A stretch of DNA of 64,000 nt from Bradyrhizobium betae (GTDB lineage: Bacteria > Pseudomonadota > Alphaproteobacteria > Rhizobiales > Xanthobacteraceae): the NCBI RefSeq assembly GCF_008932115.1, contig NZ_CP044543.1, forward strand, positions 558,001-622,000. The letters are read 5' to 3'. The position numbers were made by a program, and so were the translations under genes. Below are positions 17,018-25,291 of the stretch, piece by piece. The notes beneath the pieces are model-generated. The model was not told the DNA's origin, searched no databases, and saw nothing but the letters and a program-made list of their open reading frames with translations. Positions within the stretch are counted from its first letter, which is position 1. Each line of letters opens with the position of its first letter.

Positions 17018-18157
17018 TTACGCCCTTGCCCGCATTTTCTCCGGTGCGGCGGGGCGCTGCAGAAACCCGGTGTCGTCGCCGCCGCCTGACGGAATCAGGA
17101 TCGCGCGCTCGCGCGGCAGGGCTTCTGGCATCTCGTCGCGAATGAAGGCGATCAGCCTTTCCCTCATCTCGCAACGAAGGTCCCAGGATTGCGGCGCATT
17201 CCGCGCACTGACCAGCGCCCGCAGCTCGATGGTGCGCGAATCCGCGTCGATCACCTGGAGATTGACCACCGCGCCGTCCCACAGCTTGGATTCCTTCACC
17301 GCGCCCTCCAGCCAGCGCCGGATGCGCGGCACGTCGGCGCGGTAATCGACGTGCAGCGCGATGACGCCGATCAGGGACGCAGTGTCGCGCGTCCAGTTCT
17401 GGAACGGCTTTTCGATGAAGTAGGACAGCGGCACCACCATGCGGCGCCAGTCCCACAACCGGATCACGACATAGGTCGCGGCGATGTCCTCGACCCAGCC
17501 CCACTCGTTCTCGATGATGACGGCGTCCTCGATGCGGATCGGCTGGGTGATCGCGATCTGCACGCCGGCAATCAGGTTGCTGAGCAACGGCCGGGCAGCA
17601 AGACCGACGATGATACCGGCGGCTCCGGCGGAGGCGAACAGGCTGACGCCGTATTGCCTTACTGAATCGAATGTCATCAGCGCCGTCGAGATCGTCATGA
17701 TCACGATGACGATGTCGGTCACGCGCTTGAACACGCGCACCTGGGTGACGTGCTTGCGCGCGACGAAATTCTCCGTGACGTCGCGAAAATTTTGCAAATA
17801 ACGCGCCGCGCTCATATCCACGATCCGGATCGAGATCCAGCCGATCAGCGCGATGAAGGCGACGATGAACAGGCTCGTCAGCGGCGCGCGGAACATATCG
17901 TCCAGGGGGGCAAGCGGCAGCACCAGCGCGACCGCCGCCAGACACAGCGCCAGTTGGGCCGGGCCGGACGTGCGCGCGATGAAGACGCTCATCAGCGGAA
18001 GACGCGTTCCAAAGGCGCGGTTGAGCAGCCAGGCCGCGAGCCGGTAGAGCGACAGCGCAAGCAGGATCGCCCCGGCGACCAGGCCGAGGCCGACGAACCA
18101 TGACGGTATCCATCCGAACATCCTGTCGATGTCGGCCATGAGGGCCTGCCGATTCAT
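17018..18157 (-). CDS. MscS-family mechanosensitive ion channel
   Basis: 379-residue channel protein. Four or five hydrophobic helices precede the pore helix and beta domain: FASAGAAGIIVGLAARPLLSNLIAGVQIAITQPIRIEDAVIIENEWGWVEDI is the MscS core (given here as motif 150-200, with the Gly/Ala-rich TM3, the PIRIED turn and the WGWVEDI strand). It also has VVIRLWDWRRMVVPLSYFIEKPFQNWTR. The C-terminal soluble domain ends PAAPEKMRARA. It would open on membrane tension during osmotic downshift. It is encoded alone; 3' end faces the PepSY gene (15-nt gap). Confidence 0.9.
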   Translation of the reverse strand: MNRQALMADIDRMFGWIPSWFVGLGLVAGAILLALSLYRLAAWLLNRAFGTRLPLMSVFIARTSGPAQLALCLAAVALVLPLAPLDDMFRAPLTSLFIVAFIALIGWISIRIVDMSAARYLQNFRDVTENFVARKHVTQVRVFKRVTDIVIVIMTISTALMTFDSVRQYGVSLFASAGAAGIIVGLAARPLLSNLIAGVQIAITQPIRIEDAVIIENEWGWVEDIAATYVVIRLWDWRRMVVPLSYFIEKPFQNWTRDTASLIGVIALHVDYRADVPRIRRWLEGAVKESKLWDGAVVNLQVIDADSRTIELRALVSARNAPQSWDLRCEMRERLIAFIRDEMPEALPRERAILIPSGGGDDTGFLQRPAAPEKMRARA

Positions 18158-18278
18158 TGAGATCCCCGCATTTGCATTTGCGTCTCAACGCGCTTCAACA
18201 GGCTTCGCTCCCCCGCTCAGTGCAATGCAGCATCCCTCTGGTGCAACGGCCGCCGAACTGCGCTATTTATGGGCGATC

Positions 18279-19529
18279 ATGACTCGCCGAACCGGCAGCG
18301 CCGATCTTCCCCTTCACACCGGCCGGGTTCCACCCTGGCTTGCGACCCGCATGTCGTCGCTCGGCGCGATCGTCACGCAGGCGATCGTGCATCATTACGG
18401 ACGCGATGCGTTCCTCCAGCGCCTCTCGCATCCGTTCTGGTTCCAATCGTTTGGCGCCGTGATGGGGATGGACTGGCACTCGTCGGGGATCACCACCTCG
18501 GTGATCGGCGCGCTGAAGCGCGGGCTCGGCCCGCTCCAGGACGAACTCGGAATTTACGTCTGCGGCGGTCGCGGTCGACATTCGCGCAAGACGCCTGACG
18601 AGTTGTTGCAGCTCAGCGACCGCGTCGGCTTCGACGGCGCAAAGCTCACGCGCGCCAGCCGTCTTGTGGCCAAGGTCGACAGCGCCGCAGTCCAGGACGG
18701 TTTTGATCTGTATCTGCACGGCTTCTTCGTCACCGCGGACGCCAAATGGACCGTGGTGCAGCAGGGCATGAACGGCGACAAGCGGCAGGCCCGCCGCTAT
18801 CACTGGCATTCCGAGGCACTGCAGAGTTTCGTCGATACGCCGCACAGCGCGATCGACGGGCCGCAGCAGGGCGAGATCGTCAATCTCACCGACCATCGCG
18901 CCGAAATCTCGCGCGCGGCGCAGCTCGAGCTTTTGAGCGATCTCGGCCCCGACCGCATCCTGACGGAATTCGAACGGCTCACCGGAACGGCGCCCGAGCC
19001 GGCGCAAGCCATGCTGCCGCACCTGATCATGCCGGCGCATCACGATGTCAGGCCGAAGGACGTGTTCGCGCGGCGCCTGCACGGCACGCTGGCGGCCGCC
19101 GCCGAGCGCGGCCCGGTCGACTTCCCGGAGCTCTTGCTGACGCCCGGCGTCGGCGCGCGCACCGTGCGCTCGCTGGCGATGGTCGCCGAAGTCGTGCACG
19201 GCGCGCCGTATCGGTTCAACGATCCCGCGCGCTACTCGCTCGCCCATGGCGGCAAGGACCGGCATCCCTACCCCGTCCCGATCAAGGTCTATGACGAGAC
19301 CATTCGCGTGCTGAAGGGCGCGATCCAGAACGCGAAGCTCGGACGCGACGAGGAGATGCAGGCGATCAAGCGTCTCGACGATCAGGCGCGTCGGCTGGAG
19401 CGGACTGCCAGTGGTCCGTCGCTGGAGTCGTTCATCGCAGGTGAACGTGGCGCATCGCCTGAGCTCGACGGACGTTCCGTGTTCGGCTGGGAACGCGACG
19501 TCGCGGCGAAGAAGCTGACCGGCTCTTGA
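18279..19529 (+). CDS. DUF763 domain-containing protein
   Basis: 416-residue protein that fits DUF763, a family best known from archaea and scattered bacteria, of unknown function. Seen: TGSADLPLHTGRVPPWLATRM at the N-terminus, SLGAIVTQAIVHHYGRDAFLQRLSHPFWFQSFGAVMGMDWHSSGITT (residues about 26-75), ELGIYVCGGRGRHSRKTP, and LLTPGVGARTVRSLAMVAEV, a helix-hairpin-helix-like DNA-contact motif. DYKDRHPYPVPIK-like GGKDRHPYPVPI follows. ATG 18279 is the first start that keeps the family N-terminus. Monocistronic. HhH suggests nucleic-acid handling; that is inference. Confidence 0.82.
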   Translation: MTRRTGSADLPLHTGRVPPWLATRMSSLGAIVTQAIVHHYGRDAFLQRLSHPFWFQSFGAVMGMDWHSSGITTSVIGALKRGLGPLQDELGIYVCGGRGRHSRKTPDELLQLSDRVGFDGAKLTRASRLVAKVDSAAVQDGFDLYLHGFFVTADAKWTVVQQGMNGDKRQARRYHWHSEALQSFVDTPHSAIDGPQQGEIVNLTDHRAEISRAAQLELLSDLGPDRILTEFERLTGTAPEPAQAMLPHLIMPAHHDVRPKDVFARRLHGTLAAAAERGPVDFPELLLTPGVGARTVRSLAMVAEVVHGAPYRFNDPARYSLAHGGKDRHPYPVPIKVYDETIRVLKGAIQNAKLGRDEEMQAIKRLDDQARRLERTASGPSLESFIAGERGASPELDGRSVFGWERDVAAKKLTGS

Positions 19530-19532
19530 TCC

Positions 19533-19859
19533 TTATCCGCGCCCCGGCGCTCGCGGCGCGGTCTTGCGCTGCTGCTGGCTGGTGTAGGCGTCCCAATGGC
19601 TCCAGCTGCCGTCGCTGAGGCTCCGCAGATCGGTCGTGAGCGGACGCCGCGTGCGCTTGTCGTGGTCCGCGATCACGCGCTCCGACTGCGCGATCTTGCG
19701 CTTGAGGTCCGCGATCGACTTCTGGGTCTGGCCGGTCCGCTTGGAGGACGCAATCTCGCCCATCGTGAAGCGTGCGGTCTCGAGCGCCTTCAACTCGGCA
19801 CGGTTCTTCTTCAACTGGACCCGGTGCCAGGCGATGTTGCTGTCGCTGTCCGCAACCAT
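19533..19859 (-). CDS. Small charged, coiled-coil-like hypothetical protein
   Basis: 108 residues, rich in Lys, Arg, Glu and Gln. The stretch IAWHRVQLKKNRAELKALETARF and later TQKSIADLKRKIAQSERVIADHDKR have heptad-like spacing, suggesting a helical hairpin. No membrane segment or signal. ATG 19859 is taken over an upstream in-frame ATG because composition becomes non-coding above it. Converges with the DUF763 gene (3-nt gap). Function unknown. Confidence 0.65.
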   Translation of the reverse strand: MVADSDSNIAWHRVQLKKNRAELKALETARFTMGEIASSKRTGQTQKSIADLKRKIAQSERVIADHDKRTRRPLTTDLRSLSDGSWSHWDAYTSQQQRKTAPRAPGRG

Positions 19860-19965
19860 GTGGGAACTCCGCTGATTCGCTCCCACAGTGTATCGCGCGC
19901 CGAATCGGCGCCGCAACGCCCGTGCGGCGGCGAAACTACGGTCTTATTGCGCAAGAATTCCGAGC

Positions 19966-20739
19966 TTAGCGCTCGGCAAAGGCCTTTTCGACCACGAACT
20001 GGGCCGGCTCGCCGTGATTGCCCTCGACAAAGCCCCTCTCGCCCAGAAGCGTGCGGGTGTCGGCCACCAGCGCCGGGCTGCCGCAGATCATGACGCGGTC
20101 GTGGGCGGCTTCCAGCGCCGGCAGGCCGATATCGGCAAACAGTTTGCCGGAGGTGATGAGGTCGGTGATGCGGCCGCGATTGCGGAAGGGATCGCGGGTC
20201 ACGGTCGGATAATAGATCAACTGGGCGCGGATATAGTCGCCGAGCATCTCGTCGTTCGGCAGATGCTCCGTGATCATCTCGCCATAGGCGAGTTCCTTCA
20301 CATGCCGGCAGCCGTGCAGCAGCACGACCTTCTCGAACCGCTCGTAGGTTTCGGGGTCCTTGATCACGCTCAGGAACGGCGCAAGGCCGGTGCCGGTGCC
20401 GATCAAATAGAGGTTGCGGCCCTCTTCCAGATTGTCGATCACCAGCGTGCCGGTGGCCTTGCGGCTGACGATGATCTCGTCGCCTTCCTTCAGGTGCTGC
20501 AGCCGCGAGGTCAGCGGACCGTCCGGCACCTTGATCGAGAAGAATTCGAGGGTGTCCTCGTAATTGGCGCTGGCGACGCTGTAGGCCCGCAGCAGCGGCT
20601 TCTCGCCGACCTTGAGCCCGATCATGGTGAATTCGCCGTTGCGGAAGCGGAAGGTCGGGCTGCGGGTGGTCTTGAACGAGAACAGCGTGTCGGTCCAGTG
20701 GTGGACGCTCAAAACGCTTTCCTGGTTGAAATTGCTCAT
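19966..20739 (-). CDS. fpr: Ferredoxin--NADP(+) reductase (bacterial subclass I type)
   Basis: 257-residue FAD protein moving electrons between NADPH and ferredoxin/flavodoxin. FAD motif LLRAYSVASANYEDTLEFFS (RxYS) near residue 50, GPLTSRLQHLKEGD, NADP-binding LYLIGTGTGLAPFLSVI near residue 115, VVLLHGCRH, and DRVMICGSPAL. ATG 20739 is preferred to an upstream in-frame start because AAGGGTGAG precedes it. It diverges from the enamidase gene across 156 nt that hold a palindromic operator also found before the 6-hydroxynicotinate reductase gene. This suggests it supplies reduced ferredoxin for that reductase, besides or instead of a housekeeping role. Confidence 0.9.
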   Translation of the reverse strand: MSNFNQESVLSVHHWTDTLFSFKTTRSPTFRFRNGEFTMIGLKVGEKPLLRAYSVASANYEDTLEFFSIKVPDGPLTSRLQHLKEGDEIIVSRKATGTLVIDNLEEGRNLYLIGTGTGLAPFLSVIKDPETYERFEKVVLLHGCRHVKELAYGEMITEHLPNDEMLGDYIRAQLIYYPTVTRDPFRNRGRITDLITSGKLFADIGLPALEAAHDRVMICGSPALVADTRTLLGERGFVEGNHGEPAQFVVEKAFAER

Positions 20740-20803
20740 CTCACCCTTCCGTGTCGCTTCCAATGCGGTTCGAGGCGGTCAGCTATGCGTCGTTTGTACA
20801 CGA

Positions 20804-20821
20804 TCATTCGTATACTAATGA
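20804..20821. promoter_or_regulatory. Palindromic operator between fpr and enamidase genes
   Basis: TCATTCGTATACTAATGA, an 18-bp palindrome with one mismatch. Its core is shared with 31579-31596 in front of the 6-hydroxynicotinate reductase gene. It starts within the -10 of the predicted fpr promoter and also overlaps the region where an enamidase promoter is expected (TTGTAC at 20794-20799, TAATGA at 20816-20821, 16-nt spacer). Confidence 0.65.
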
Positions 20822-20847
20822 ATAATCCCGCTTGCTCCCGTGGTCAA
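20819..20847 (-). promoter_or_regulatory. Predicted sigma-70-type promoter for fpr
   Basis: Read on the minus strand: TTGACC (20842-20847), a 17-nt spacer and TATTCA (20819-20824). The operator palindrome begins right at the -10 and covers the likely start site. The hnr promoter has the same order of elements. Confidence 0.5.
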
Positions 20848-20895
20848 GGCTGACCAAGATCGCGAGCGTTGCAGTTAAGGACAAGGACCCCTTCC

Positions 20896-22092
20896 ATGGC
20901 GCATGACGCACCCCAGGCCACCGGACCCTCGAAACTCGTGATCCGGAATATCGGTCTGATCCTCTCCGGAGCGCTGGAAAAGCCGATCCTGGACGGCGAC
21001 ACCATCGTCGCCGAGAACGGCAAGATCTCCGCGATTGGCCGCTTCAAGGACCTCAACACCGAAGGCGCGACCACCATTGTCGATGCCAACGGCACGACGG
21101 TGACCCCCGGCCTGATCGACAGCCATGTCCACCCCGTCGCGGGCGATTGGACGCCGCGGCAGAACCAGATCGGCTGGATCGACAGCTCGCTGCATGGCGG
21201 TATCACCACCATGATCTCGGCCGGCGAAGTGCACATGCCCGGCCGCCCCCGCGACGTCGTCGGGCTGAAGGCGATGGCGATCTTCGCCCAGCGCGCGTTC
21301 TGGACCTTGCGTCCGGGCGGCGTGAAGGTTCATGCCGGAGCGCCCGTCATCGAATGCGAGATGGTCGAGGAAGATTTCAAGGAATTGGCGGCTGCCGGCG
21401 TCAAGCTGCTCGGCGAGGTCGGCCTCGGCGGCGTGAAGGACGGACCTACCGCGCGAAAAATGGTCGGCTGGGCGCGCAAATACGGCATCCAGAGCACGAT
21501 CCACACCGGCGGCCCTTCGATCCCCGGCTCCGGCCTGATCGACAAGGACGTGGTGCTGGAGGCTGACACCGACGTGGTCGGCCACATCAATGGCGGCCAC
21601 ACCGCCCTTCCCGACGATCAGATCCGCTGCATCTGTGAGGGCTGCAAGCGCGGGCTCGAGATCGTTCACAACGGCAATGAGCGCTCGGCGCTCTACACGC
21701 TGCGCATCGCGCGCGAGATGGGCGATCTGCATCGCGTCATCCTCGGCACCGACGGGCCGGCCGGCTCCGGCGTGCAGCCGCTCGGCATCCTGCGCATGGT
21801 GTCGATGCTGTCCTCGATCGGCGAGCTGCCGGCCGAGATCGCGTTCTGCCTTGCCACCGGCAACACCGCGCGGATGCGGCAGCTCGACTGCGGCCTGATT
21901 GAGGTCGGCCGCTCCGCCGACTTCGTCATCATGGACAAGGCGCAGCACTCGCCCGGCAAGACCATCCTGGAGAGCGTGCAGCTCGGCGACCTCCCCGGCA
22001 TCGGCATGACCATCATCGACGGCATCGTGCGCACCCAGCGCAGCCGCAACACCCCACCCGCCGGCAGGGTGCCGGAAGTGGTGGCGAAGTGA
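20896..22092 (+). CDS. ena: Enamidase (1,4,5,6-tetrahydro-6-oxonicotinate hydrolase)
   Basis: 398-residue amidohydrolase that hydrolyses 1,4,5,6-tetrahydro-6-oxonicotinate to 2-formylglutarate and ammonia. It resembles the E. barkeri enamidase along its whole length as I recall that sequence: KLVIRNIGLILSGALEKPIL, VTPGLIDSHVHPVAGDWTPRQ (HxH metal site), SSLHGGITTMISAGEVHMPGRPRD, AGVKLLGEVGLGG, HTGGPSIPGS, VGHINGGHTA, VILGTDGPAGSGVQPLGILR (metal Asp) and the C-terminal SRNTPPAGR. ATG 20896 follows AAGGA. The neighbouring 6-hydroxynicotinate reductase makes its substrate. Plain amidohydrolase would be the cautious call, but the C-terminal and GTDGP motifs are specific. Confidence 0.87.
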   Translation: MAHDAPQATGPSKLVIRNIGLILSGALEKPILDGDTIVAENGKISAIGRFKDLNTEGATTIVDANGTTVTPGLIDSHVHPVAGDWTPRQNQIGWIDSSLHGGITTMISAGEVHMPGRPRDVVGLKAMAIFAQRAFWTLRPGGVKVHAGAPVIECEMVEEDFKELAAAGVKLLGEVGLGGVKDGPTARKMVGWARKYGIQSTIHTGGPSIPGSGLIDKDVVLEADTDVVGHINGGHTALPDDQIRCICEGCKRGLEIVHNGNERSALYTLRIAREMGDLHRVILGTDGPAGSGVQPLGILRMVSMLSSIGELPAEIAFCLATGNTARMRQLDCGLIEVGRSADFVIMDKAQHSPGKTILESVQLGDLPGIGMTIIDGIVRTQRSRNTPPAGRVPEVVAK

Positions 22093-22190
22093 CGCAGCTT
22101 CAAGCGCATTGAACAGATCTGCTGCCTGCTGCGTCTAACGCAGGCAGCCCTCGGCGGGGGCAGTTCATTTGCTGGACCATCGAGCGAGAC

Positions 22191-22880
22191 ATGACAAACT
22201 CATCGCGAATAGCCGTCGGCGTTGCTGGCGCGGTAGCGGGCTATGTCGCAACCTTTATGCTGTTCTCGCTGCTGGATTTCGGCAACCGCGCCGACCCGAT
22301 CACATCGGGTCTGCTCGGGCTGTTCTTCTACTCCCCGATCGGGGCGATCGCCGGCGCCGTGCTTGCCAGCTGGCTGGTGACGCGTTCGGGCGGGGGCGCA
22401 GACAATGGGGGCGTCGCACGCAACAGCCTGAAGTCGCTCGGTGCCGTCGTCCTGCTCTGCGCCACGGGTATCGGCATCTACATTGCCTATGCCTATGCGA
22501 CCGCAACGCCCTGGCTCAATCCGAACGCCAGCAATCCCCTGCTCGTGTTCGAGGTTCGCTTTCCCGCCGGCGCTACGGTGCCGACGTCACCGCAGGGCAT
22601 CACCATCGAATTGCAGACCGACCTCAACACCATGCCGGGCGAAGTGACACCCGCCGCCTTCCATCGCGACGGCGACCAGCCCGTCATCGCGGGCGAAGTC
22701 GAACTGGCGTTTCGAACCTCGCACCGGCAGCTTGCCGTCAATATCGAAGGCCAGCCGAGCCGAATCTATCCGATCGACTTGACCGCCCGGGCGCCGCATA
22801 CGCCGGAATTCGGCACGTGGCGCCGGCTCACTGATGGCAGCGAAATCCGCTACCGCGCCAAATGGCCGGGAAAGACTTAA
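22191..22880 (+). CDS. Hypothetical membrane protein
   Basis: 229 residues. Three hydrophobic helices at about residues 7-28, 41-65 and 82-103, then a soluble, presumably periplasmic, beta-rich domain (VFEVRFPAGATVPTSPQGI, VIAGEVELAFRTSHRQLAV). No family recognised. It sits 98 nt after the enamidase gene and converges with the next small gene (4-nt gap), so its link to nicotinate metabolism is only positional. Confidence 0.7.
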   Translation: MTNSSRIAVGVAGAVAGYVATFMLFSLLDFGNRADPITSGLLGLFFYSPIGAIAGAVLASWLVTRSGGGADNGGVARNSLKSLGAVVLLCATGIGIYIAYAYATATPWLNPNASNPLLVFEVRFPAGATVPTSPQGITIELQTDLNTMPGEVTPAAFHRDGDQPVIAGEVELAFRTSHRQLAVNIEGQPSRIYPIDLTARAPHTPEFGTWRRLTDGSEIRYRAKWPGKT

Positions 22881-22884
22881 GGGA

Positions 22885-23274
22885 TCACCGCTTTTTCGCG
22901 ATCTCACAACGCACATAAGTCTGGCGCTTGGCCCGCCCGACCGGTCCGTTGTCCATCACCAGCCTGCCGTCCGCCGCGATAGAGACACGCGGGCTGGAGC
23001 GAAATGTCTCGCCCTCGCCTTCGCAGGCGAGCTTCATCTTCCAGCCGAGCTTACCGTCGGTGGTGATCTCGCTGGCGCGGCAGCGAGTCTCGTACCAATA
23101 GAGACGGTTGCCGCCCTCGATGCTCATGCGGTTGGCGCTGTCCTGATCGCGACAGTCCTTTTGGGTCGACGCCCAGAAGCCTTCATAGGGCTGCGCCGCA
23201 AAGGCAGGCACACATTGGCCCGCCAGCGCCGCGCCAAGACTCAAGGCTGATGCAAACCGCGCCGTCGCTCTCAT
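22885..23274 (-). CDS. Hypothetical secreted protein
   Basis: 129 residues with a Sec signal peptide (residues 1-26, SLGAALAGQCVPAFA-AQ) and a small mature domain with four Cys (KDCRD, TRCRA, LACEGE, VRCEI), probably two disulfides in the periplasm. Mature part starts QPYEGFWASTQKDC, as in small rhizobial lysozyme-inhibitor-like or unknown proteins; I cannot assign a function. Lies 42 nt after the MarR gene on the same strand and could be the last gene of that transcript. Confidence 0.7.
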   Translation of the reverse strand: MRATARFASALSLGAALAGQCVPAFAAQPYEGFWASTQKDCRDQDSANRMSIEGGNRLYWYETRCRASEITTDGKLGWKMKLACEGEGETFRSSPRVSIAADGRLVMDNGPVGRAKRQTYVRCEIAKKR

Positions 23275-23316
23275 GACGAAAAACCTCGATAAACCCTGAC
23301 CGAGATTAGTCGCCGC

Positions 23317-23784
23317 TCAACGCAGCTTGTTCAACAGCGCCATCAGCGTCTCGCGCTCCTTAGGCTCGAGCGGCGCCAGCGTCTCACGGGTAATCGCGAG
23401 CGCATTTGGCGCTGCCTTCTCCGCGAGTTGCTGACCGGCCCGCGTCAGGCTGACCAGCAGCCGCCGCCCGTCCTCGGGATCCTGGCTGGTCTCGGTGAGG
23501 CCGCGCGCCGTCAGGCGATCGATCACGCCCTTGATGGTCGCGACATCCATCGCCGTCAGCCGCCCGAGCTGGTTCTGCGAGCACGGCCCGGTCTCGGCGA
23601 GTTTCGACAGCGCCGCCCACTGCGTCGGCGTGATGTTGGTGCCGATATCGCGCGAGAAGATCGAACTGTGGCGCTGCCAGACCTGGCGCAGGATGAAGCC
23701 GACCTGCTCGTCGAGCACGTAAGACGACTTGTTGGACGATTTGGCCAGCTTGACGCCCTTCTTCACCGCGACGCTTCTCGCCAT
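23317..23784 (-). CDS. MarR family transcriptional regulator
   Basis: 155-residue winged-helix repressor. The HTH lies at about residues 55-110: ITPTQWAALSKLAETGPCSQNQLGRLTAMDVATIKGVIDRLTARGLTETSQDPEDGRRLLVSLT, whose pieces show the recognition helix and the D-x-R wing (DGRRL). Start 23784 (ATG with GGGG upstream) is preferred; a GTG at 23802 would overlap the livF stop by 4 nt. It is the last regulator in the transcript hnr-UPF0280-DUF1185-livKHMGF-marR and is the best candidate to bind the TTCGTATACGAA palindromes. It would respond to nicotinate or 6-hydroxynicotinate by analogy with NicR of P. putida. Confidence 0.88.
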   Translation of the reverse strand: MARSVAVKKGVKLAKSSNKSSYVLDEQVGFILRQVWQRHSSIFSRDIGTNITPTQWAALSKLAETGPCSQNQLGRLTAMDVATIKGVIDRLTARGLTETSQDPEDGRRLLVSLTRAGQQLAEKAAPNALAITRETLAPLEPKERETLMALLNKLR

Positions 23785-23798
23785 CCGTTCCCCGCCCC

Positions 23799-24503
23799 TC
23801 ACAACGACAAATGCGCGTCGCGGATATCCGGACGCGCGTCGAGCTCGGCCATGGTGCCGCCGAAACAGATGCGGCCGCGCTCGATGATATAGGCGCGATC
23901 GGAGATCAGCCGCGCAAAATGCAAATTCTGCTCGGAGACGACGATGCTGACGCCTTCTTTCTTCATGGTCAGGATGGCGTCGACCATCTGCTCCACGATC
24001 TTGGGCGACAGGCCTTCCGAAGGCTCGTCCAGCAGCACCAGCGACGGATTGCCCATCAGCGTACGCGCGATCGTCAGCATCTGCTGCTCGCCGCCGCTCA
24101 TGCGGCCGCCCGGACGGTTCTTCATCTCACCGAGATTCGGAAACAGCGAGAACAGCTTTTCGCGGGTCCAGTATGGCGCGTTCGGGCGCTTCGGCTGACG
24201 GCCGACTTCCAGATTTTCCTCCACCGTCAGATCGGTGAAGATGCGGCGCTCCTCCGGCACATAACCGAGCCCATCGCGTACGATCTCATGGGTCGGGCGT
24301 GCCGAGATATCCTTACCCTCGAACATGATGCGCGCGGTGCGCTGTGCGACGAGGCCGACGATCGAGCGGAACGTGGTCGACTTGCCCGCACCGTTGCGGC
24401 CCAGGAGCGCGACCACCTCGCCCTCGCCGACCTCGAAGCCGATGTCGAACAGGATATGCGCCGGGCCGTAATGGCTGTTGAGGTCCTGCACCGTGAGCTT
24501 CAT
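23799..24503 (-). CDS. livF: HAAT-type ABC transporter ATP-binding protein LivF
   Basis: 234-residue ATPase. Walker A GRNGAGKST near residue 36, Q-loop region YVPEERRIFTDLTVEEN, signature MSGGEQQMLTIAR, Walker B LVLLDEPSEGL, and H-loop position VSEQNLHF, where the switch His is replaced by Gln-Asn as usual in LivF. Start ATG 24503 overlaps the livG stop by 4 nt. With LivG it powers the fused permease. The genes lie inside the nicotinate operon, so uptake of nicotinate or a related pyridine carboxylate is inferred. Confidence 0.93.
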   Translation of the reverse strand: MKLTVQDLNSHYGPAHILFDIGFEVGEGEVVALLGRNGAGKSTTFRSIVGLVAQRTARIMFEGKDISARPTHEIVRDGLGYVPEERRIFTDLTVEENLEVGRQPKRPNAPYWTREKLFSLFPNLGEMKNRPGGRMSGGEQQMLTIARTLMGNPSLVLLDEPSEGLSPKIVEQMVDAILTMKKEGVSIVVSEQNLHFARLISDRAYIIERGRICFGGTMAELDARPDIRDAHLSL

Positions 24504-25291
24504 GCGGAGGCTCCCTCGCGATGCCCGGCCTCGTAGAGCAGGCCCTCGCCGAGATAGACCGCCTGCACCTGCGGATTGCCGCGCACCTCGGCCGGCGAGC
24601 CCTCGGCGATCAGCGTGCCGCGGTTGAGCACGATGATGCGGTCGGCATGCTCGAACACCACGTCCATGTCGTGCTCGGTGAAGAGCACGCCGATCGATTT
24701 TTCCCGCGCGATCTGCGCGGTCAGGCGCATCAGATCGACGCGCTCGCGCGGCGCCATGCCGGCGGTCGGCTCGTCCATCAGCAACAATTTCGGCTGGTTG
24801 GCGAGCGCCACCGCAAGCTCGAGCCGCTTGAGGTCGCCATAGGCGAGCTCGCCGCAGGGCCGGTCCGCATAGCCGCCCATGCCCACGAGCTCGAGCAGGC
24901 GTCCAGCCTCGCCGCGATCGTAATTCGGCGCCGAGCCCCAGAGATTGAACAACTGCCTGCCGTGCGAGACCAGCGCGACCTGCACGTTCTCGCGCACGGT
25001 CATGGTCGCGAAGGTCGCAGTGATCTGGAAAGTGCGCCCCACCCCGAGCCGCCAGATCTCGCGGGGCTTCTTGCCGGTGGTTTCCTCGCCGAGCAGACGG
25101 ACATGGCCTGAATCCGGCCGGTTCTGGCCATTGAGCATGTCGAAACAGGTGCTCTTGCCGGCGCCGTTGGGGCCGATCAGCGCCAGGATTTCGCCTGATC
25201 GCAGCGAGAACGAGACGCCGCGCACGGCGTGGATGCCGCCATAGGATTTGGTCAGGCCTTCGACCGCGAGAAGTGTGGGTGCGACGCTCAT
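24500..25291 (-). CDS. livG: HAAT-type ABC transporter ATP-binding protein LivG
   Basis: 263-residue ATPase. LTKSYGGIHAVRGVSFSLRSGE precedes Walker A GPNGAGKST; VGRTFQITATFATMTVREN is the Q-loop region; LAYGDLKRLELAVAL is the variant signature; LLLMDEPTAGM is Walker B; and LFTEHDMDVVFEHADRIIVLNRG holds the switch His and D-loop region. ATG 25291 overlaps the permease stop (ATGA). Partner of LivF in the same importer. Confidence 0.93.
   Translation of the reverse strand: MSVAPTLLAVEGLTKSYGGIHAVRGVSFSLRSGEILALIGPNGAGKSTCFDMLNGQNRPDSGHVRLLGEETTGKKPREIWRLGVGRTFQITATFATMTVRENVQVALVSHGRQLFNLWGSAPNYDRGEAGRLLELVGMGGYADRPCGELAYGDLKRLELAVALANQPKLLLMDEPTAGMAPRERVDLMRLTAQIAREKSIGVLFTEHDMDVVFEHADRIIVLNRGTLIAEGSPAEVRGNPQVQAVYLGEGLLYEAGHREGASA

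Noticed and set aside
20790..20803. A third TTTGTAC-type operator at TCGTTTGTACACGA
   Set aside because: Only one TTTGTAC half-site is present; the other arm is not GTACAAA at the right spacing. More likely the -35 of the enamidase promoter.
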